Part shown: positions 8,296-16,204 of the stretch, piece by piece | How positions within the stretch are numbered: the first letter of the stretch is position 1 | Layout of the letters: the number at the start of each line of letters is the position of its first letter | Source of the DNA: Bacillota bacterium | GTDB lineage: Bacteria; Bacillota; Sulfobacillia; Sulfobacillales; Sulfobacillaceae | DNA: 32,895 nt | Direction: 5' to 3' | NCBI GenBank assembly: GCA_021799435.1 | Contig: JAJZAN010000030.1 | Span: forward strand, 1-32,895 | Notes under the pieces: generated by a model | What the model was told of the DNA's origin: nothing | Database searches by the model: none | The model's input: only the letters and a program-made list of their open reading frames with translations | Program-made: the position numbers and the translations under genes

Positions 8296-8324
8296 TTGAC
8301 AAAATAGAGGCAATAATTCAATCT
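8296..8324 (+). promoter_or_regulatory. Probable promoter of the catabolic cluster
   Basis: A perfect TTGACA (8296-8301) is followed after 17 bases by CAATCT (8319-8324), a weak -10. A consensus -35 with a poor -10 would suit an activator- or repressor-controlled promoter. It lies about 65 bases before the first gene of the cluster and overlaps the palindrome at 8316-8329. Confidence 0.45.
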
Positions 8325-8329
8325 TGAAT
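8316..8329. promoter_or_regulatory. Palindrome ATTCAA-TC-TTGAAT, candidate operator
   Basis: A perfect 6-2-6 inverted repeat overlaps the proposed -10 region of the cluster promoter, a position suited to repression. IclR or GntR-type regulators encoded at 17033 and 16205 are the candidate binders. No footprint or second copy was found by eye. Confidence 0.45.
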
Positions 8330-8334
8330 CGAAT

Positions 8335-8352
8335 TGGTAGTACTGCAGTACC
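8335..8352. promoter_or_regulatory. Palindrome with core GTACTGCAGTAC, candidate GntR-type operator
   Basis: The 12-base core (8340-8351) is a perfect palindrome. The left part, TGGTAGTACTG, matches five of the six fixed positions of the FadR-type consensus TNGTNNNACNA. It lies between the probable promoter and the ribosome site of the first gene (AAGGAGG, 8374-8380). Confidence 0.42.
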
Positions 8353-8387
8353 ACGAGATAGATAGAACATAGCAAGGAGGAGCCTCG

Positions 8388-9224
8388 GTGAATACGAGCT
8401 TTAGGGAGAAAGTCGCTGTAGTGACTGGCGGTGGAAGCGGCATTGGGCGTGACACAGCGCTCTTGTTTTCCCGGCACGAGGCGGTGGTGGCTGTTTTGGA
8501 TACGGCGTTGGAGAAAGCCCAAAGCACTGTGGATGCCATTCGGGAAGAGGGCGGGGACAGCATTAGTGTTTTCTGCGACGTGTCGCAAGCGGAGAGCGTC
8601 CAGACGGCATTCCATGAGGTGCTGACTCACTACGGCCGCATAGACATTCTCTTTAATAATGCCGGCATCATCATGCCCGGCTTTATCGAGGATATCTCGG
8701 CCGAAAACTGGAGCCGGGTGGTGGCGGTCAACCTCTCCGGAGTCTTTCACTGTATGAAATATGCAATGCCTGAGTTAAAGCAGCGGCGGGGGGCCATTGT
8801 CAACATGGCGTCTATGAACGGGCTTGTCGGCCAGATGAAGAACCCTGCCTATAGCGCGACCAAGGGCGGGGTCATAGCGATGACCCGATCGGTGGCTATC
8901 GATGCTGCACCATTTGGGGTTCGGGTCAATGCCGTGTGTCCTGCGGGGGTCATGACGCCGCTCTTGGAGGACTGGTTTGACAAGCAGCCCGACCCCGCAC
9001 AAATGAAGGAGTATACCGACTTGTCACACATGCTGGGAAGGACGGCAACGCCTAAGGAGATTGGACAACTGGTTCTGTATTTGGCCAGTGACGACGCGTC
9101 GTTTATCACCGGCCAGGCCATCCCGATTGAAGGCGGAGCCACGCTCGGGTATGGGATGGGACCGAAGGCCGAGTGGGCGCTCGGCGGGTTCGAACAGCCA
9201 TCGTCGGGAGGGCAGCAGGCATGA
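8388..9224 (+). CDS. SDR-family NAD(P)-dependent dehydrogenase, probable sugar or sugar-acid dehydrogenase
   Basis: A 278-residue classical short-chain dehydrogenase. The GTG start has AAGGAGG seven bases upstream. Residues 13-20 (TGGGSGIG) form the Rossmann cofactor loop, NNAG follows near residue 90, and the catalytic Ser-Tyr-Lys is visible as MASMNGL followed by YSATKGG. The C-terminal ~25 residues (Gly/Pro-rich, after the IPIEGG strand) extend past the usual end of the family. As first gene of the cluster it may oxidise the anomeric carbon of a sugar, supplying the lactonase at 14240, or a hydroxy-acid intermediate; the substrate cannot be assigned. Its stop overlaps the next start (ATGA), which shows translational coupling. 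Confidence 0.88.
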   Translation: MNTSFREKVAVVTGGGSGIGRDTALLFSRHEAVVAVLDTALEKAQSTVDAIREEGGDSISVFCDVSQAESVQTAFHEVLTHYGRIDILFNNAGIIMPGFIEDISAENWSRVVAVNLSGVFHCMKYAMPELKQRRGAIVNMASMNGLVGQMKNPAYSATKGGVIAMTRSVAIDAAPFGVRVNAVCPAGVMTPLLEDWFDKQPDPAQMKEYTDLSHMLGRTATPKEIGQLVLYLASDDASFITGQAIPIEGGATLGYGMGPKAEWALGGFEQPSSGGQQA

Positions 9225-9682
9225 TGCATCCACAATACTTCGAAGACTATGAGTTGGGGACGGAACGAACAACCGGGGGCCGCACGATTACCGAAACCGA
9301 TATTGTGCTTCATGCTGGGCAAACCGGCGACTTTTATCCGCATCACATGGATGCCGAATGGTGCAAGACTCAGGATTTCGGCCAGCGCATTGCGCATGGC
9401 ACCTTAATTTTCAGTGTTGGGGTGGGGATGACAGCGGGGGCCGTAAACCCTTTAGCATTTTCCTATGGCTATGACAAATTGCGTTTTTTGAAGCCGGTCT
9501 TCATCGGTGACACCATTCACGTGAAGGTGACGGTGAAGGACAAACGCGAGCATACCAAGCACCAACAGTATGGGGTTGTGACCGAGCTCTGCGAAATCTT
9601 CAACCAGAAGAGTGAGGCGGTACTGGTCTGCGAGCATCTTCTATTTGCAACGCGGCGCGATTATGCCGAGGCGTCTTCTTAA
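9221..9682 (+). CDS. MaoC-like hot-dog-fold hydratase/dehydratase
   Basis: A 153-residue single-domain hot-dog protein. The start ATG at 9221 overlaps the previous stop and has GGGAGG upstream. The hydratase motif is intact: D37 and H42 lie five residues apart in GDFYPHHMD, as in (R)-specific enoyl-CoA hydratases, followed by RIAHGTL. Such enzymes add or remove water across a double bond, normally in a CoA thioester. A class III CoA-transferase is encoded at 13070 in the same operon, so a CoA-bound substrate is plausible; free-acid substrates cannot be excluded. The true substrate is unknown. Confidence 0.88.
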   Translation: MMHPQYFEDYELGTERTTGGRTITETDIVLHAGQTGDFYPHHMDAEWCKTQDFGQRIAHGTLIFSVGVGMTAGAVNPLAFSYGYDKLRFLKPVFIGDTIHVKVTVKDKREHTKHQQYGVVTELCEIFNQKSEAVLVCEHLLFATRRDYAEASS

Positions 9683-9697
9683 AGGGGGCGAACAACG

Positions 9698-9994
9698 GTG
9701 GATCATGAGATTCGGGTGCGTCCCGAGGGTTCAGCCATCATTCTGCATCCCGATGACAACGTGGCGACCGCACTGCGGGATCTAGAATGCGGTACCGCGC
9801 TGACGTTGGCGAACGGCAGAGTCGTCGACACTGCCGAACCAATCCCGTTTGGGTACAAAGTGGCGCTTCGCGCGATTGGACCAGATGAGTACGTGGTGAA
9901 GTATGGGGTTCCCATCGGCGTGGCGACTGCGCCTATCGCTGCGGGCGCACGCGTGCATATTCACAATCTCAGGACATTGCAGGGGGACCAGTGA
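9698..9994 (+). CDS. UxaA-type dehydratase small subunit (SAF domain)
   Basis: A 98-residue protein equal to the N-terminal SAF domain of altronate/galactarate dehydratases. GTG start with AAAGGGGG upstream. The LHPDDNVATAL segment (H17) matches the IHALDNVAVAL region of E. coli UxaA, where the His binds metal. VVKYGVPIGVAT and VHIHNL are also family hallmarks. These dehydratases remove water from sugar acids to give 2-keto-3-deoxy acids, using iron. The large subunit follows after one base, so the two form one split enzyme. Sulfolactate sulfo-lyase (SuyAB) has the same split layout and is an alternative, but the match to the UxaA-like motif favours a dehydratase. Confidence 0.9.
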   Translation: MDHEIRVRPEGSAIILHPDDNVATALRDLECGTALTLANGRVVDTAEPIPFGYKVALRAIGPDEYVVKYGVPIGVATAPIAAGARVHIHNLRTLQGDQ

Positions 9995-9995
9995 C

Positions 9996-11168
9996 ATGAA
10001 GGGATATCGCCGTCCCGACGGACGCATAGGCATTCGCAATCATGTGGCGGTGATCTATACCGTGGAATGCTCCCGACACGTGGCCGATATGATTGTGCGC
10101 CAGACACCCGGCTCCGAGCTGATCGGATTTGCTGGATGCTATAGCGACCCATACGCATTTCGCATGCTGGTTGAAGTGGGGCGTCATCCCAACGTGGCCG
10201 CCGTGTTGCTGGTTAGTCTCGGATGCGAAAGTACCAATCTTCAGCAGCTCGCCTCCGAGATTGGCACTGCGGGCAAACGGGTGGAAACGCTGGTGGTACA
10301 AGAGTGTGGGGGAACGATCAAGACGATTGAGCGAGGATGCGTTCTGGCGGGAGCGATGGTCGAGGAGGCTCACCGCATCGAACCTGTTCCGATGACGTTC
10401 AGCGACCTCATTGTGGGTGTGGAATGCGGTGGCTCTGACACCACGTCGGGGCTGGCCGCCAATCCGGCAGCTGGATGGGCCGTGGACCGCCTCATCGACT
10501 TGGGCGGCACGGCGATATTCAGCGAGCTGCCCGAGCTGCTCGGAACCGAACCGTATCTTGTGAAGCGCGCTCGAACGGAGGAGGTCGCACAGAGTGTGCG
10601 GTCTGGGCTGGAACGCGCACAAAAGCTGGGGCAGGCCTTGGGCCAGTTCGCCATTTCAGTCGGGAACCAATTAGGCGGGCTCACGACCATTGAAGAGAAG
10701 TCGCTCGGTGCTTTGGCTAAAGCGGGCACTAAGCCCATCGAGGGAGTGCTGAAAACGGCCGAACGGCCATCGCGATCCGGTCTGTATTTGCTGGATAAGG
10801 TGGGAGATGTGGAAGGAAATCAGCTGGGTCATTATGAGATCAACGACAGTGACGGGCTTATCTCTCTCATTGCCTCTGGCGCTCAGTTGATTTTCTTTAC
10901 CACTGGCCGCGGCAGCGTCGTCGGATCGGCCGTGTCCCCTGTTATCAAAATCTGCGGGAATCCCAACACCTGTGAGCGTCTTGCCGATGACATCGATATT
11001 GACGCTGGCACCATTATCACAGGTTCGGCCATGGTGGCGGACGTCGGTGAGCTGATTGTTGATCTCACCCAGGCGGTCATCAACGGCCGTCAAACCAGAT
11101 CAGAGAGTCTAGGCCATAAAGAGTACTCCATACCCTATAAACCCGGCAGGGCCTGCGATGTCGGGTAA
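9996..11168 (+). CDS. UxaA-type dehydratase large subunit
   Basis: A 390-residue protein corresponding to the C-terminal domain of altronate/galactarate dehydratases. The ATG at 9996 is one base after the small-subunit stop, with AGGGGGA upstream; a longer open frame to 9903 overlaps the small subunit and is rejected. GRIGIRNH (residues 9-16) is the typical opening motif. LVSLGCES and VVQECGG supply conserved cysteines, and VGVECGGSDTTSG and FTTGRGS are also conserved. With the small subunit it should dehydrate a hexonate or deoxy-hexonate to a 2-keto-3-deoxy acid in the cytoplasm. It is separate from, and possibly parallel to, the enolase-type dehydratase at 28378. The natural substrate is not known. 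Confidence 0.9.
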   Translation: MKGYRRPDGRIGIRNHVAVIYTVECSRHVADMIVRQTPGSELIGFAGCYSDPYAFRMLVEVGRHPNVAAVLLVSLGCESTNLQQLASEIGTAGKRVETLVVQECGGTIKTIERGCVLAGAMVEEAHRIEPVPMTFSDLIVGVECGGSDTTSGLAANPAAGWAVDRLIDLGGTAIFSELPELLGTEPYLVKRARTEEVAQSVRSGLERAQKLGQALGQFAISVGNQLGGLTTIEEKSLGALAKAGTKPIEGVLKTAERPSRSGLYLLDKVGDVEGNQLGHYEINDSDGLISLIASGAQLIFFTTGRGSVVGSAVSPVIKICGNPNTCERLADDIDIDAGTIITGSAMVADVGELIVDLTQAVINGRQTRSESLGHKEYSIPYKPGRACDVG

Positions 11169-11194
11169 TTTCGCATGTCGAAGGCGGTGACAGT

Positions 11195-11854
11195 ATGTCT
11201 CTCTCTCAAGCAGAGATGATTTCACGATTTTCTAGCATTTATAGCGGCGCGGTGTCCGACGTCTTAGACCAGAAGGGATTTCGCCATCAGGTGCTGCCGA
11301 GTTCCCTCCACGGGCTGACGTTAGAGACCAAGGTCTGCGGATTGGCGCTGCCGGTTTTAGGGGAGCCCTCAACTGTGACAGATGCCGATGAGATTTTCAC
11401 GCCGCTGCTGCGAATGCTGGGTGACGTCAAGCCGTACAACGTGGTGGTCACCCAAGCCAATGACCAGTCTTGCGCGCACCTCGGAGAACTGTCTGCCACG
11501 GCAATTCAATCGCGTGGCGGCGCCGGTGCGGTGATTTACGGGGGAGTGCGGGATATCCAATACATCCAGAACTTGGGTCTTCCGGTTTTTTGCCGTTATA
11601 CCACGCCGGCCGATGTGGTCGGACGCTGGAGGCTTGTTGACTACAACGTGGCTATAGAGATTGAGGGCGTGACAGTTCACCCGGGCGATATTGTGCTGGG
11701 CGACAAGGACGGGGTGCTGGTCGTACCCCTAGATATTGCCGAAGAGGTGCTGATCGCATCCGAAGACATTGTCGGAACGGAAAACCATGTGCGCAATGCC
11801 GTCAAAAATGGAATGCATCCACTCGATGCCTACCGCAAGTACGGCTGGTTTTAG
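11195..11854 (+). CDS. RraA / HMG-aldolase family protein
   Basis: A 219-residue protein of the RraA-like fold. It has the HLGELSATAIQSRGGAG segment, the GGVRD motif with R119 and D120 (the Arg-Asp pair that binds substrate and metal in 4-hydroxy-4-methyl-2-oxoglutarate aldolases), and the closing GDKDGVLVVP strand. Class II members cleave pyruvate from, or decarboxylate, branched 2-keto acids; RraA itself only inhibits RNase E. Because the active-site pair is present and the gene sits among sugar-acid enzymes, an aldolase or decarboxylase role is favoured, perhaps acting on the product of the UxaA-type dehydratase. The ribosome site AAGGCGGTGA lies upstream of the ATG. Confidence 0.85.
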   Translation: MSLSQAEMISRFSSIYSGAVSDVLDQKGFRHQVLPSSLHGLTLETKVCGLALPVLGEPSTVTDADEIFTPLLRMLGDVKPYNVVVTQANDQSCAHLGELSATAIQSRGGAGAVIYGGVRDIQYIQNLGLPVFCRYTTPADVVGRWRLVDYNVAIEIEGVTVHPGDIVLGDKDGVLVVPLDIAEEVLIASEDIVGTENHVRNAVKNGMHPLDAYRKYGWF

Positions 11855-11921
11855 TGAGAGCTGCGCGGCTCGTGTCCGGCTTGCGGGGCCTGGGCCAGCT
11901 GACCCAAATTAGGAGGAAGCA

Positions 11922-13073
11922 ATGGGTATAAGCCTGCGGGGAATGACATGGGACCATACGCGCGGATACCTGCCGATGGTGGCCACCGGTCAGCGTTTTC
12001 ATGAATTGCACCCAGAGGTCGACATTCTTTGGGAAAGGCGGTCGCTTCAGGCGTTTGCCGACTATCCCTTGGATCAGTTGATTGATCAGTACGACCTGTT
12101 GGTCATCGATCATCCATGGGCGGGGCAGGCCAGTCAGAAGGGCTGGTTGGTTCCCCTCGACGAGTACTTATCCCCTGGGTATTTGGCCGGACAGGAGCGA
12201 GAATCTGTCGGTCAGTCGTATATTAGCTACCAGTTTGACGGGCATCAGTGGGCCCTGCCGATTGATGCAGCCACGCCCGTGGCGGCCTGGCGCCCGGATA
12301 TTTTTCATGAGACAGGTTTTTCGAAGCCAGAGAATTGGTCCGAGTTGCTGGATTTAGCCAAGCACGGTTTGGTCATTCTTCCCGCCAAGGAAATCGATCT
12401 CCTGATGCACTTTTACATGGTGGTTCATGCCATCGGGGGCGAGCTCTTCCACGATGGCCGCGTGGCTTCCGACCAATCTGGACTTCGCGCATTGGTCCGA
12501 TTGCGAGAGTTGGTGCAATTGTGCCCGCCTGAGGTGCTCTATTGGAATCCGATCCAGGTCTATGAAGTCATGACTGGGCAGGATCGCTATGCATACTGCC
12601 CGTTTGCCTATGGCTATGCGAACTATGCCCAGCGTGGCTATGGCAGAACGCGCCTCGAATTTGGGGACTTGGTGAGGTGGGACCATGGGGACGCGTTGGC
12701 CAGTGTGCTCGGCGGGACTGGGCTCGCCATTTCGGCCCGCTCGCCGCATCTCAAAGAAGCGCTGGCGTATGCGGAATTTGTGGGCACACCAGAGACACAG
12801 ACAAGTCTCTATGCGGCAGCGGGCGGGCAGCCTGGCTCACGCAGCGCTTGGCTGGATGAGGCGTTGAATGAATCGACGGCCCAGTACTACCGCCAGACGT
12901 TGCCGGCGCTGGACAGGGCCTACCTTCGCCCTCGGTATCCGGGATATCTGTTCTTCCAAGACCACGCGGGCGGCATCATTCACGCTTATGTCAAAGACGG
13001 CGGGGATCCCGCGGATGTCATGGAGCAACTTAACCAGTTATACAGGAAATCGATGGAGGGCGGCGTCAGATGA
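11922..13073 (+). CDS. Solute-binding-protein-like protein without signal peptide
   Basis: A 383-residue protein resembling family 1 extracellular solute-binding proteins: early RGMTWDHTRGYLPMV strand, DLLVIDHPWAGQA, ALPIDAATPVAAWRPDIF hinge region and LGGTGLAISARSPH near the second lobe. It lacks any N-terminal hydrophobic segment or lipobox. The start is well fixed: AGGAGG stands six bases before the ATG, and an in-frame TAG lies just upstream, so no signal peptide has been missed. It should therefore be cytoplasmic. Its stop overlaps the start of the CoA-transferase gene (ATGA). The genuine lipoprotein for the ABC importer is at 17897. A cytosolic ligand-binding or enzyme-partner role is possible; the function is unknown. 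Confidence 0.8.
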   Translation: MGISLRGMTWDHTRGYLPMVATGQRFHELHPEVDILWERRSLQAFADYPLDQLIDQYDLLVIDHPWAGQASQKGWLVPLDEYLSPGYLAGQERESVGQSYISYQFDGHQWALPIDAATPVAAWRPDIFHETGFSKPENWSELLDLAKHGLVILPAKEIDLLMHFYMVVHAIGGELFHDGRVASDQSGLRALVRLRELVQLCPPEVLYWNPIQVYEVMTGQDRYAYCPFAYGYANYAQRGYGRTRLEFGDLVRWDHGDALASVLGGTGLAISARSPHLKEALAYAEFVGTPETQTSLYAAAGGQPGSRSAWLDEALNESTAQYYRQTLPALDRAYLRPRYPGYLFFQDHAGGIIHAYVKDGGDPADVMEQLNQLYRKSMEGGVR

Positions 13074-14212
13074 AACCTCTTAGTGGCTTATTGGTTCTTG
13101 AATTTAGTCAATATCTTTCCGGTCCGTCGGCAACACTGCGTCTGGCCGACCTGGGCGCTCGGGTTATCAAGATTGAACGGCCCACTGGCGGCGACGGCAA
13201 TCGCCAGTTATCGCTGGGAGTTGACTTCGAGGGCGACAGCCTGCTCTTTAAAACCATCAACCGTGACAAAGAAAGTTATGCTGTCGACTTGAAGAACCCC
13301 ACCGAGCTCGCCAAAGTCAAAAAGCTGGCCGCGCAGGCGGATGTGCTGGTGGAAAACTTCCGTCCAGGCGTCATGCGAAAGCTGGGTCTCGATCCGGAAT
13401 CGGTTCGCGGCTTTAATCCCGGGCTGGTCTATGGGCGCGTTACGGGGTACGGCGATACCGGGCCCTGGAAGGATAAGCCGGGGCAGGACCTGCTGGTTCA
13501 GTCGCTGTCCGGATTGGCGTGGCTCAACGGCAACCAAGACCAGCCGCCGATGCCGTTCGGTCTGGCTGTGGCCGACATGATGGCTGGAGCCCATCTTGCG
13601 CAAGGCATTTTGGCCGCGTTGGTGCGCCGAGGCCGAAGCGGAGAGGGAGGCTTGGTTGAGGTCAGCTTGATGGAGTCCATTCTTGACCTGCAGCTTGAAG
13701 TGTTGACGACCTACCTGAATGACGGAGGAAAGGCGCCGCAGCGGAGCCTCGTCAACAACGCCCATGCCTACCTGGCGGCCCCTTACGGAATCTATCGCAC
13801 TCAGGACGGCTATTTGGCCGTCGCCATGGGCTCTATTCAGGTGTTGGCTGATCTTCTGGACTGCGCGAAGCTGCGGGAATTCATCGACCCAGAAATGGGC
13901 TGGAGCCGTCGCGACGAGATTAAAGCGGTCTTGGCGGAGCACCTGTTGACGCGACGTACAGAGGAATGGCTGGCAGTGCTGGAGCCTGCGGACTATTGGT
14001 GCTCCGATGTGTTGACCTGGGAGCAGTTGTTAGGCTTAGAGGCTTTTGATCGGTTGGCGATGATTCAAGAGGTGACGCAATCGACGGGGCGGTCATTTCG
14101 CACCACGCGGTGTCCCATTCGAATTGACGGGGAGATTTTTCTGTCGCATGGCGGTGCTCCCCGGCTCGGTGAGAACACGAAGGCTATTAATGAGGAATTT
14201 TCGCTGTTCTAA
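13070..14212 (+). CDS. CaiB/BaiF-type class III CoA-transferase
   Basis: A 380-residue family III CoA-transferase. The catalytic aspartate is D169 in AVADMMAGAHLAQG, the same number as in formyl-CoA transferase and CaiB. The N-terminal LSGPSATLRLADLGARVIKIE and VLVENFRPGVM segments are typical. The enzyme would move CoA from a donor thioester to a carboxylic acid in the cytoplasm. It overlaps the previous gene by four bases. Paired with the MaoC-type hydratase at 9221 it suggests a CoA-activated step, which is unexpected in a sugar-acid pathway. The substrate is unknown, and no thioester lyase or ligase is seen nearby. Confidence 0.9.
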   Translation: MKPLSGLLVLEFSQYLSGPSATLRLADLGARVIKIERPTGGDGNRQLSLGVDFEGDSLLFKTINRDKESYAVDLKNPTELAKVKKLAAQADVLVENFRPGVMRKLGLDPESVRGFNPGLVYGRVTGYGDTGPWKDKPGQDLLVQSLSGLAWLNGNQDQPPMPFGLAVADMMAGAHLAQGILAALVRRGRSGEGGLVEVSLMESILDLQLEVLTTYLNDGGKAPQRSLVNNAHAYLAAPYGIYRTQDGYLAVAMGSIQVLADLLDCAKLREFIDPEMGWSRRDEIKAVLAEHLLTRRTEEWLAVLEPADYWCSDVLTWEQLLGLEAFDRLAMIQEVTQSTGRSFRTTRCPIRIDGEIFLSHGGAPRLGENTKAINEEFSLF

Positions 14213-14239
14213 ATGCGTATCCCACGAGGAGGAGAAGCG

Positions 14240-15091
14240 ATGAGAGTTGACGCGCATCAACACTTCTGGAACAACGAGGCAGGAGACTATCCCTGGCTCG
14301 ACCGGCCCGAGAATGCGGCCATCAATTGCACGTTCGGACCGGACATGTTGGCGCCGCTGTTAGGGGAGGCAGGGATTGACCGAACCGTTCTGGTGCAAGC
14401 GATGGACTCCGCGAAGGACACGGAGTCGATGTTGGTGTTGGCGGCAGAAAATGCATGGATTGGCGGGGTGGTGGGATGGGTGCCGTTGGACAACCCTGAT
14501 GCCGCCGGCAAGCGCTTGGAGACGCTACTGAGAAACACCAAGTTTAAGGGCGTGCGCCATCTCATCCACGAAGAGGCCGATCCCGATTGGGTCGTCCGCG
14601 ACGTCGTCATCGAAGGTCTCAAGGTGTTGGCCGCCATGGACGTACCGTTCGACGTGGTAGCGGTCTTCCCCAACCACTTAAAGCATGTCCCCGAACTGGC
14701 TGAGCGTGTTCCCAATCTCCGCATGGTGATTGATCATTTGGCCAAGCCGCCGATTAAGTCCAAGGCCATGGACGACTGGAAGCAGCAGATGGTGCGGGCG
14801 GCGGGTTACCCTCAGGTCTATGCCAAGGTTTCGGGCCTCAACACGGCGGCGGATTGGAACACGTGGACGGCTCAGGACTTTGAACCATACATCGATGTGG
14901 CCTTTGAGCACTTTGGGGCCAACCGCCTGATGTTTGGGAGCGACTGGCCGGTGGCCACCCTGGCCGGAACCTATCGTCAAGTATGGGATGCGACGCGTCA
15001 GGTGGTGGCTCGCTATGGCCCGGAGGCGGAATTGGCCATTTTCGGCGATACCGCTGCCCAATTCTATCGCTTGGCGGGGGTGCCGTCATGA
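14240..15091 (+). CDS. Amidohydrolase-family sugar lactonase (L-rhamnono- or L-fucono-lactonase type)
   Basis: A 283-residue amidohydrolase-2 protein of the COG3618 type. The ATG at 14240 follows GAGGAGGAG; an earlier in-frame ATG at 14213 has no ribosome site. Metal-site residues are visible: H6 and H8 in DAHQHFW, H166 in VIDHLAKPP and D235 in MFGSDWPV. The DYPWLDRPE and GVRHLIHEEADPDW segments are typical of L-fuconolactonase and L-rhamnonolactonase. The reaction opens the aldonolactone made by a sugar dehydrogenase, giving the free aldonate for dehydration. It fits the proposed 6-deoxyhexose route. Exact specificity cannot be read from sequence. Confidence 0.88.
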   Translation: MRVDAHQHFWNNEAGDYPWLDRPENAAINCTFGPDMLAPLLGEAGIDRTVLVQAMDSAKDTESMLVLAAENAWIGGVVGWVPLDNPDAAGKRLETLLRNTKFKGVRHLIHEEADPDWVVRDVVIEGLKVLAAMDVPFDVVAVFPNHLKHVPELAERVPNLRMVIDHLAKPPIKSKAMDDWKQQMVRAAGYPQVYAKVSGLNTAADWNTWTAQDFEPYIDVAFEHFGANRLMFGSDWPVATLAGTYRQVWDATRQVVARYGPEAELAIFGDTAAQFYRLAGVPS

Positions 15092-16185
15092 ATCAAGACA
15101 CCGCCTGGATGGCGCTGAACTATCGGCCGCCGCTTCCCCAAGACAAAATGATGGGCATCGCCATTGTCGGGGCAGGGGAGATTGTTGAGTCGGCCCATTT
15201 GCCCGCCTACCGGATGGCGGGTTTTCATGTCGTCGGTATTTATGATATCGATGGCGACAAAGCGCGGAGAGTGGCTGAGCAATTCCACCTGCCGCGCGCC
15301 TTCGGGTCGCTTGATGAGCTGGTCGAGTCGCCGGAGGTGGAAATTGTCGACATAGCGGTTCCGTCGCGGCGCCTTCTCGATGTTGTCGAGCGGGCGGTGC
15401 GGCACAAGAAGCATGTGCTGTGCCAGAAGCCCTTGGGGGAGACGTTTGCGGCAGCTCAGCGAATTGTCGAGGTCTGCCGAGAAGCCGGTGTCAAGGCGGC
15501 CGTGAACCAGCAAATGCGTTGGGCACCGGGGATTCAGGCCAGCCATCAAATTATCGACAGGGGATGGCTGGGAACGTTAACTCAGGCGACCATTCAAGTC
15601 AATGTTCTCACCCCCTGGGATCATTGGCCCTGGATGACGTCGCTCGCGGGGATGGAATTTCTCTATCACAGCATCCATTACATGGATTCCATCCGGTACC
15701 TGTTCGGCACGCCCGAGTATATCTTTGCGGACTCAGCCAAATTTCCGGGACAGCCGTGGCTAGCCGACACCCGCACGACCATCATGATGCGGTTTGCGGG
15801 AGAGACCCGCGGCCTTATTCAGGATAACCACAACAACTTCGCGCCGGAGGACGACTGGTATGCCACGTTTCGCTTCGAGGGAAGCGAGGGCATCATCAAG
15901 GGAACCAACGGTGCGTTGTACAACTACCCAGTCGGGCGAGGCGACACCATCAGCTTTCTCTCCAAGCAGCTCAGCGCAGATACTTGGATCAGCCCGACGC
16001 TTGAGGGAAAGTGGTTTCCGCATGCCTTCATGGGATCGATGGGGGAATTGATGCTGGCGGTCGAAGAAGGGCGCGAGCCAGGAAACAGTGTGGAGGATAA
16101 CTTGGATACGCTGCGCATGGTGTTTGCCGCATTGCGCTCGGTTGAGGAGCAGCGACCGGTGTGGCTCGGCGAGATTGACCAATAG
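15088..16185 (+). CDS. Gfo/Idh/MocA-family oxidoreductase
   Basis: A 365-residue NAD(P)-dependent dehydrogenase. The ATG at 15088 overlaps the lactonase stop (ATGA); a longer frame to 14983 lies inside the lactonase gene. An N-terminal Rossmann fold is shown by IAIVGAGEIVESAHLP. The family lysine is K114 in CQKPLGE, where the family usually has EKP, so Glu is replaced by Gln. The C-terminal domain has YHSIHYMDSIRYLFG with the conserved His-containing helix. It could oxidise the starting sugar or an intermediate; no substrate can be given. About 25 residues precede the Rossmann strand, more than usual. Confidence 0.87.
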   Translation: MNQDTAWMALNYRPPLPQDKMMGIAIVGAGEIVESAHLPAYRMAGFHVVGIYDIDGDKARRVAEQFHLPRAFGSLDELVESPEVEIVDIAVPSRRLLDVVERAVRHKKHVLCQKPLGETFAAAQRIVEVCREAGVKAAVNQQMRWAPGIQASHQIIDRGWLGTLTQATIQVNVLTPWDHWPWMTSLAGMEFLYHSIHYMDSIRYLFGTPEYIFADSAKFPGQPWLADTRTTIMMRFAGETRGLIQDNHNNFAPEDDWYATFRFEGSEGIIKGTNGALYNYPVGRGDTISFLSKQLSADTWISPTLEGKWFPHAFMGSMGELMLAVEEGREPGNSVEDNLDTLRMVFAALRSVEEQRPVWLGEIDQ

Positions 16186-16204
16186 CAGCCAGAGAGGTGA
16201 TTTC

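Noticed and set aside
9698-11168. Sulfolactate sulfo-lyase SuyAB instead of a sugar-acid dehydratase
   Set aside because: The split layout is shared, but the small subunit matches the UxaA region around HPDDNVATAL, and no other sulfonate gene is nearby. It remains a minor alternative.
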